Positions 45,610 through 47,528 of a stretch of DNA of 47,528 nt are shown here, one piece after another. The notes beneath the pieces are model-generated. The model saw nothing but the letters and a program-made list of their open reading frames with translations, searched no databases and was not told where the DNA came from. The position numbers and the translations under genes are program-made. Within the stretch, counting starts at the first letter, position 1, and every line of letters starts with the position of its first letter. The stretch is from Cytobacillus purgationiresistens. GTDB lineage: Bacteria; Bacillota; Bacilli; Bacillales; Cytobacillaceae. The stretch covers positions 1 to 47,528 of the forward strand of contig NZ_JAUSUB010000036.1 of assembly GCF_030813235.1 (NCBI RefSeq), read 5' to 3'.

Positions 45610-46139
45610 AGAAATTTTTTATTATTTTATTAGTTTTATTACTTGTTGGTTGTAGCAATGGAAAGACAGAGGTAAACTCTAAATCTGAAAACGAAGAGAT
45701 TGCAGTTATTGACCAATTACCTGATTTCCCTATGCCTTTAAATTATTTCATATATGAATTTAATAAAATGGAAGATTAATATTATTCTTTAAATACTCTT
45801 TTTTCCTCAAATGATTTAGAGTTTGAAGAATTTAATGAAGATGGAGCTTTATATAAAAATCTTATTATCGATGACACAAGTAATTTACAAGCTGTTTTTT
45901 CTTATAACAAAAAGTTCAAAAGGATTATGTTTAATAACACAGGAGAGCTAAATGAATCTAACGCAACAGCGTTAATCAATGTTTTTCGACCATTAAATCT
46001 GGATGAGAACTATATTCATGATTTTATTGAGAGTGGAGAAGCAAGCATGGAGATAACTGTCGATGGTTATAACGTAAGTTTCCTATTTGAACGGTCATTG
46101 GAATACTTAAATGTTGCATTTGATGGAGAACAAAAATAA
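45606..46139 (+). pseudogene. Lipoprotein gene interrupted by one in-frame TAA
   Basis: A TTG start with AGGAAGGAAG upstream gives KKFFIILLVLLLVGCSNGKT, a signal peptide with lipobox LVGC. At 45777-45779 a TAA ends the frame after FNKMED, yet the same frame stays open beyond it (YYSLNTLFSSNDLEFEEFNE and so on) to 46139. A single CAA-to-TAA change would explain it. The stop is TAA, so selenocysteine readthrough is excluded. The full product would be about 177 residues, coupled to the XRE regulator. Family not recognised. Confidence 0.75.
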
Positions 46140-46146
46140 CCGTCTC

Positions 46147-46371
46147 CTAAGAGGCTTTTTTTAATATCCTTAATGTTCTTGGCTGCCCTTCTTCCCAGCA
46201 TACGAAACCATTCTTCTTTAACCAATGTAGTATTGCACTCACTATGAAAGAGGAAGCAAGCCCTAATACATTTGCTAATTCTCTATATGAAGGAGAATAA
46301 TTGTTTTCATTTACATAATTGAAAACAGCATCCAAAGTCTCTTTTTTTCTCTTGATAAGTTTGTTATGCAT
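46147..46371 (-). CDS. Stand-alone LexA-type winged HTH protein
   Basis: A 74-residue protein matching only the DNA-binding domain of LexA: KKETLDAVFNYVNENNYSPS, then YRELANVLGLASSFIVSAIL and HWLKKNGFVC. There is no cleavage site or peptidase domain, so it cannot be inactivated like LexA. The ATG at 46371 has GGGGTC upstream; a longer frame reaches 46407. It converges with the lipoprotein gene. It may be a mobile-element regulator or compete with LexA at SOS boxes; both are inference. Confidence 0.75.
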   Translation of the reverse strand: MHNKLIKRKKETLDAVFNYVNENNYSPSYRELANVLGLASSFIVSAILHWLKKNGFVCWEEGQPRTLRILKKAS

Positions 46372-46407
46372 GACTGACCCCATACCCATCAAGCTATCAA
46401 CGTACAT

Positions 46408-46899
46408 TACTAGATATTAATGTTTCTTGTTTAAAATATCCAGTAGTGGAAAATTGTTTTGCTAGGCAGCTTGACTATTATTACAATAAAAAGCCGGATT
46501 AACATTCCCTCCCGCCAAATTTCTTCTTTGAAAATCATTTCTATTTTCATCACTTGATAGAAATAACCAATAATTTTTTCCCTATAGATATTTTATAAAA
46601 TGAATTTACTGGATAAGGTTTACTTGCTGGAACCAATATAAATCGCGAGGATAATACATATGAAGAGACAATACAGACACATTTCCCACTTGAAAAATTT
46701 GTGCGTATCAAAAGTTTGACCGCTGCTCTTTACTTATGCTTATGCTCCTTAAAAGGATTGGAGTACTCTTGTAAACATTCGTGTAGCATCTCGGACAATA
46801 TATCTGGTTAAAATCATGAAGTAATGAAAGTTGAGGCTTATGAATACATTTTCCATCCTTGGATGACCGGATCCGGCAACTGACTCAGAATCGAGAGCC
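46408..46899. other. Stretch without a recognisable gene
   Basis: Nearly 500 bp of A/T-rich DNA with only very short open frames. A 19-codon frame after AGGATAATACAT near 46662 is not convincing. No repeat or RNA was recognised. Confidence 0.4.
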
Positions 46900-47103
46900 A
46901 TGGCTCAACGCATCAATCAGTATCTGATTAGTTGGATGGATACGAAGGCGACTTCGCATGATTCGATGGAAGGAATGGAAGATGATTTCGATAAAACAGA
47001 AAAACCTGATGGCGCTTGGAGTGCCTCACTTGCGGTCGATTTGACTGAAACAGGCGTATTGGGATCGGAACGTACCGGCGGTTCATCACCGCCTCCTACT
47101 TGA
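46900..47103 (+). CDS. Hypothetical 67-residue protein or gene remnant
   Basis: An acidic frame starting MAQRINQYLISWMDTKATSH and ending GSERTGGSSPPPT. The DNA is clearly richer in G+C than its surroundings, which suggests foreign origin or a piece of a longer gene. The frame lacks a strong ribosome binding site. Not recognised. Confidence 0.3.
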   Translation: MAQRINQYLISWMDTKATSHDSMEGMEDDFDKTEKPDGAWSASLAVDLTETGVLGSERTGGSSPPPT

Positions 47104-47241
47104 TTGTTTCACGGTTTTACTGCAAAGCTGTGGTCCTTTATGAATTCGGCTTTTTTAGGTTTGTACCACCTTAGTTTGTGAACTATTTGTTAATGGAGGC
47201 ATATCCTATTCGTATAAATTACTTCAAAAGTAGGGATAGCG

Positions 47242-47528
47242 ATGAATACGTTTCAAAAATGTAATTCTAAAAAAAGGTGTAAACATAGATGCGGGCCTCA
47301 AAGTGAGCGAGGACCTCAAGGTGAGCAAGGACCTCAGGGTGAGCAAGGACCTCAGGGTGAGCAAGGACCTCAGGGTGAACAAGGACCTCAGGGTGAACAA
47401 GGACCTCAGGGTGAGCAAGGACCTCAGGGTGAACAAGGACCTCAGGGTGAACAAGGACCTCAGGGTGAACAAGGACCTCAGGGTGAACAAGGACCTCAGG
47501 GTGAACAAGGACCTCAGGGTGAACAAGG
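47242..47528 (+). CDS. Collagen-like repeat protein (exosporium/BclA type), 3' end outside the window
   Basis: The plus strand ATG at 47242, with AGTAGGGATAG upstream, encodes a short Cys/Lys-rich head ([17 protein letters not shown]), then GPQSER and about 12 copies of Gly-Pro-Gln-Gly-Glu-Gln to the window edge. Each 18-bp DNA unit reads GGACCTCAGGGTGAACAA with CAA/CAG and GAG/GAA variation. Gly-X-Y triplets form collagen-like triple helices; in Bacillus such proteins are mostly exosporium or spore-surface filaments. The C-terminal domain is not visible. A minus-strand frame across the same repeats is its shadow. Confidence 0.85.
   Translation, partial: MNTFQKCNSKKRCKHRCGPQSERGPQGEQGPQGEQGPQGEQGPQGEQGPQGEQGPQGEQGPQGEQGPQGEQGPQGEQGPQGEQGPQGEQGPQGEQ

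Noticed and set aside
45777..45779. Stop codon in the lipoprotein gene as a selenocysteine site
   Set aside because: The codon is TAA, not TGA, so the tRNA-Sec cannot read it.
47224..47526. Minus-strand frame of about 100 residues made of TLRSLF-like repeats
   Set aside because: It is the reverse shadow of the plus-strand collagen-like gene, which has a start codon, a ribosome binding site and meaningful Gly-X-Y triplets.

Overview
The window looks like the chromosome of an AT-rich, endospore-forming Bacillaceae species. The strongest evidence is a block that follows the Bacillus subtilis lexA-to-yneK neighbourhood almost gene by gene (lexA, yneA, yneB, ynzC, tkt, sirA, yneF, a Spo0E-like gene, ccdA, yneI, ccdC, yneK). 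Sporulation genes (sirA, Spo0E-like, a CotD-like coat protein, a YjcZ-family peptide, a collagen-like surface protein), AGGAGG-type ribosome binding sites and U-tailed hairpin terminators agree with this. No species is claimed.

Layout. 1-685: array of a 51-bp repeat. 938-10938: a catabolic locus with two sigma-54 activators, a MaoC-like protein, a DUF3870 protein, an acyl-CoA dehydrogenase, a class III CoA-transferase, an APC permease and a class III aminotransferase. A near-consensus -24/-12 promoter and a long inverted repeat precede the aminotransferase. Together they suggest uptake and transamination of an amino acid or amine, CoA activation of the acid and flavin-dependent oxidation, induced by substrate. 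10986-18149: an LtaS-type lipoteichoic acid synthase, an ATP-grasp protein, a divergent TetR/MFS efflux pair and a bacterial nitric oxide synthase. 18476-19098: array of a second, unrelated 52-bp repeat. 19137-24329: a frameshifted DUF4871-like gene, a coupled PLP-enzyme/FAD-oxidase pair and an acetate-type symporter with its DUF485 partner.

24648-24744 encodes a tRNA with a UCA anticodon, a long variable arm and an encoded CCA, best read as selenocysteine tRNA (selC). No other selenocysteine gene is visible here. 25017-38026 is the conserved lexA-yneK block, with a heterodimeric ABC exporter (yheI/yheH type) inserted, Spo0A-box and LexA-box sequences at the expected places and a 28-bp perfect palindrome upstream of tkt.

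38298-47528 is a sparse region holding small Bacillus-specific genes among decayed ones: an RlaP/YcgL nucleotidyltransferase, a YolD-like gene, a DUF3888-like secreted protein, an ICE/phage tyrosine integrase and a lipoprotein broken by one TAA. Next to these are a small XRE regulator and a LexA-type DNA-binding domain without a peptidase domain, suggesting an eroded mobile element. The window ends inside a plus-strand collagen-like gene made of Gly-Pro-Gln-Gly-Glu-Gln repeats.
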